Assembly: GCA_964584305.1 (NCBI GenBank)
Contig: CAZOZL010000003.1
Coordinates: forward strand, 186,001 to 250,000
Length of the DNA: 64,000 bases
Direction: 5' to 3'
From: SB11 sp964584305
GTDB taxonomy: Bacteria > Bacteroidota > Bacteroidia > UBA8524
The translations under genes and the position numbers were made by a program. The notes under the pieces are model-generated. The model was not told the origin of the DNA. It did not search any database and worked only from the letters and a program-made list of their open reading frames with translations. Numbering within the stretch: position 1 is the stretch's first letter; the number at the start of each line of letters is the position of its first letter. Below are positions 62,943 through 64,000 of this stretch, one piece after another.

Positions 62943-64000
62943 TTAATTGGCAAGTACTGCCACTACTTCACTTGTTGCTGTATCTGTTGATATTGTAGCG
63001 TCTTCTTTATTCACTGGAACTACTACATCTACTTTTTTAAACGCTGGTTTTTGCTCTGCCAACCATGTCTCATATTCAGCTTCTGTTTCTACCACACGTA
63101 TCTTAATTTTCATGTTGTAGTGTGCATTTCCACATATTTTAGCGCAATACATATAGTAGTCAAATGTATTATCCTCTAAAATAGTACGCATTTCGTTAGT
63201 AGTTTTTATAGGGTTAAACCAAAACGTAGTAGGCATACCTGGTACACAGTTCATTTGCATACGGAAATGTGGCGAGTAAGCACTATGTATTACATCGCGC
63301 GATCTAAATACAAAGTGTATAGGATGGTTTTTTACCAATACAATCTCTTTCAATATCAAATCATCTTCTGATGAGTTGTCAAACACACGTTCATCGCCTT
63401 CCATTTTTGCTAAGCGAGACAGATGTGCCTTTTGCAAACGCATGGTTTTAACCATCTTCGCCATTTTGTTCTTCTCTTTGGCAGTGGGGTCTGGTATGGT
63501 TTGCATACGAGTGTATAGGTTTTCGTTTTTGGCAAGTGCTTCTTTTACCTCCATTACCACTTTATCATACTCAGAGGATACACCCAAACCTAATGGGTTA
63601 GTACCTGATATAAGATTGAAGCTATACTCGCCTAATTTTTGGTCTTCTCCTGCATAGCGAATATTCCACCCAAATTGATATGCAAATATTTCAACCCTTT
63701 CAGCATTTGATGGTGCTTTTGCTGTAATTGCCGACCATTTTTTGAAGCCATTTATTACTAATACGGTGAGAACAATAGCAGGTATTATAGTCCATATATA
63801 CTCCAGCACATTGTTGTGTGGGTAGTATAATGCTTTGCGTTTAGGGTCGTAACGGTATATGAAACCGAAAACAAATAATGCTACTTGAGTAATAAAGAAA
63901 ACAGCCCCCGTTAACCAAAGAGTAATCATTAGCATACTATCTACCGCCTCGCCATGTTCTGAAGCCGAATCACCAATGAGTACATATTTTCCATGTACTT
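62943..64000 (-). CDS. coxB: Cytochrome c oxidase subunit II (5' partial)
   Basis: The frame stays open past ATG 63935 to the window edge and reads 'GKYVLIGDSASEHGEAVDSM' there, so the true start lies outside. Two membrane helices ('LWLTGAVFFITQVALFVFGF', 'YIWTIIPAIVLTVLVINGF'), then the CuA cupredoxin domain with 'SRDVIHSAYSPHFRMQMN' (His ligand) and 'CAKICGNAHYNMK' (CxxxC...H..M). A roughly 70-residue Lys/Glu-rich helical insert (~120-190 from ATG) separates the first CuA strands. There is no fused cytochrome c. The electron donor is not in the window. Confidence 0.95.
   Translation of the reverse strand, partial: VHGKYVLIGDSASEHGEAVDSMLMITLWLTGAVFFITQVALFVFGFIYRYDPKRKALYYPHNNVLEYIWTIIPAIVLTVLVINGFKKWSAITAKAPSNAERVEIFAYQFGWNIRYAGEDQKLGEYSFNLISGTNPLGLGVSSEYDKVVMEVKEALAKNENLYTRMQTIPDPTAKEKNKMAKMVKTMRLQKAHLSRLAKMEGDERVFDNSSEDDLILKEIVLVKNHPIHFVFRSRDVIHSAYSPHFRMQMNCVPGMPTTFWFNPIKTTNEMRTILEDNTFDYYMYCAKICGNAHYNMKIKIRVVETEAEYETWLAEQKPAFKKVDVVVPVNKEDATISTDTATSEVVAVLAN

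Noticed and set aside
1..64000. CRISPR arrays, tRNA or rRNA genes
   Set aside because: No regularly spaced repeats, no cloverleaf with CCA-type end and no rRNA-like conserved stretch were seen by eye. A tRNA or covariance scan would settle this.

Overview
The window comes from an aerobic member of the phylum Bacteroidota, most likely of the Chitinophagales/Sphingobacteriia type (inference). The evidence: low GC; several very large secreted proteins with type IX secretion (T9SS) sorting tails; TAnnTTTG promoter elements; a fused E1 alpha/beta 2-oxoacid dehydrogenase; and a complete aa3-type cytochrome c oxidase operon. No rRNA, tRNA or CRISPR array was seen.

Layout. 0-9 kb: a 5'-truncated T9SS type A protein, a DUF2971 protein, a PIF1-like helicase, a YdeI-type protein, bifunctional ftcD and clpX. 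9-20.7 kb is an accessory region. It holds a 760-residue membrane protein with no recognised domain, fragments of mobile-element genes (an ArdC-like fragment, an SSB fragment behind a consensus sigma70-type promoter, a cysteine-rich fragment), a T9SS type B protein, a T9SS type A protein broken by a frameshift, and a 203-bp MITE. 20.7-31.2 kb: a DUF2062 protein, der, two small lipoproteins, the fused E1 enzyme, an outer-membrane barrel, a T9SS protein, a deoxynucleoside kinase and trmN6, closed by a second copy of the MITE in inverted orientation. 31.4-45.5 kb: a gene fragment, a lipoprotein, gyrB, a sulfatase, pckA, a tyrosine-degradation group (hmgA, hppD, then a fumarylacetoacetase-family gene on the other strand), a 2OG-Fe(II) oxygenase, an acetyltransferase, a phosphoglucose/phosphomannose isomerase and lipoamide dehydrogenase. 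45.8-55.2 kb: a 1288-residue IgGFc-binding/PKD T9SS type B protein, a repeat-rich gap, hscA, a barrel protein, a 3-methyladenine glycosylase and atpD-atpC. 55.4-64 kb: the minus-strand oxidase operon coxB-ctaD-ctaA-ctaB-coxC-coxC-coxD-SCO-DUF420-CPMC protein-DUF983. It is tightly packed, with two TAATG stop/start overlaps, and covers the catalytic subunits, heme A synthesis and CuA/CuB assembly.

Most genes are ordinary core metabolism. The unusual material is the repeats and remnants: a matched pair of 203-bp MITEs with 20-bp terminal inverted repeats and a leftover transposase C-terminus, one abutting a gene that has lost its start codon; palindromes sharing a GGTT(T)CAACC-like core; a 22-bp direct repeat bracketing an insertion at the end of a T9SS gene; a possible small RNA or leader ahead of ftcD; and an EF-hand-like loop inside the DUF420 oxidase-assembly protein. 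I found no clearly new multi-gene system; the best unknown gene is the 760-residue membrane protein.
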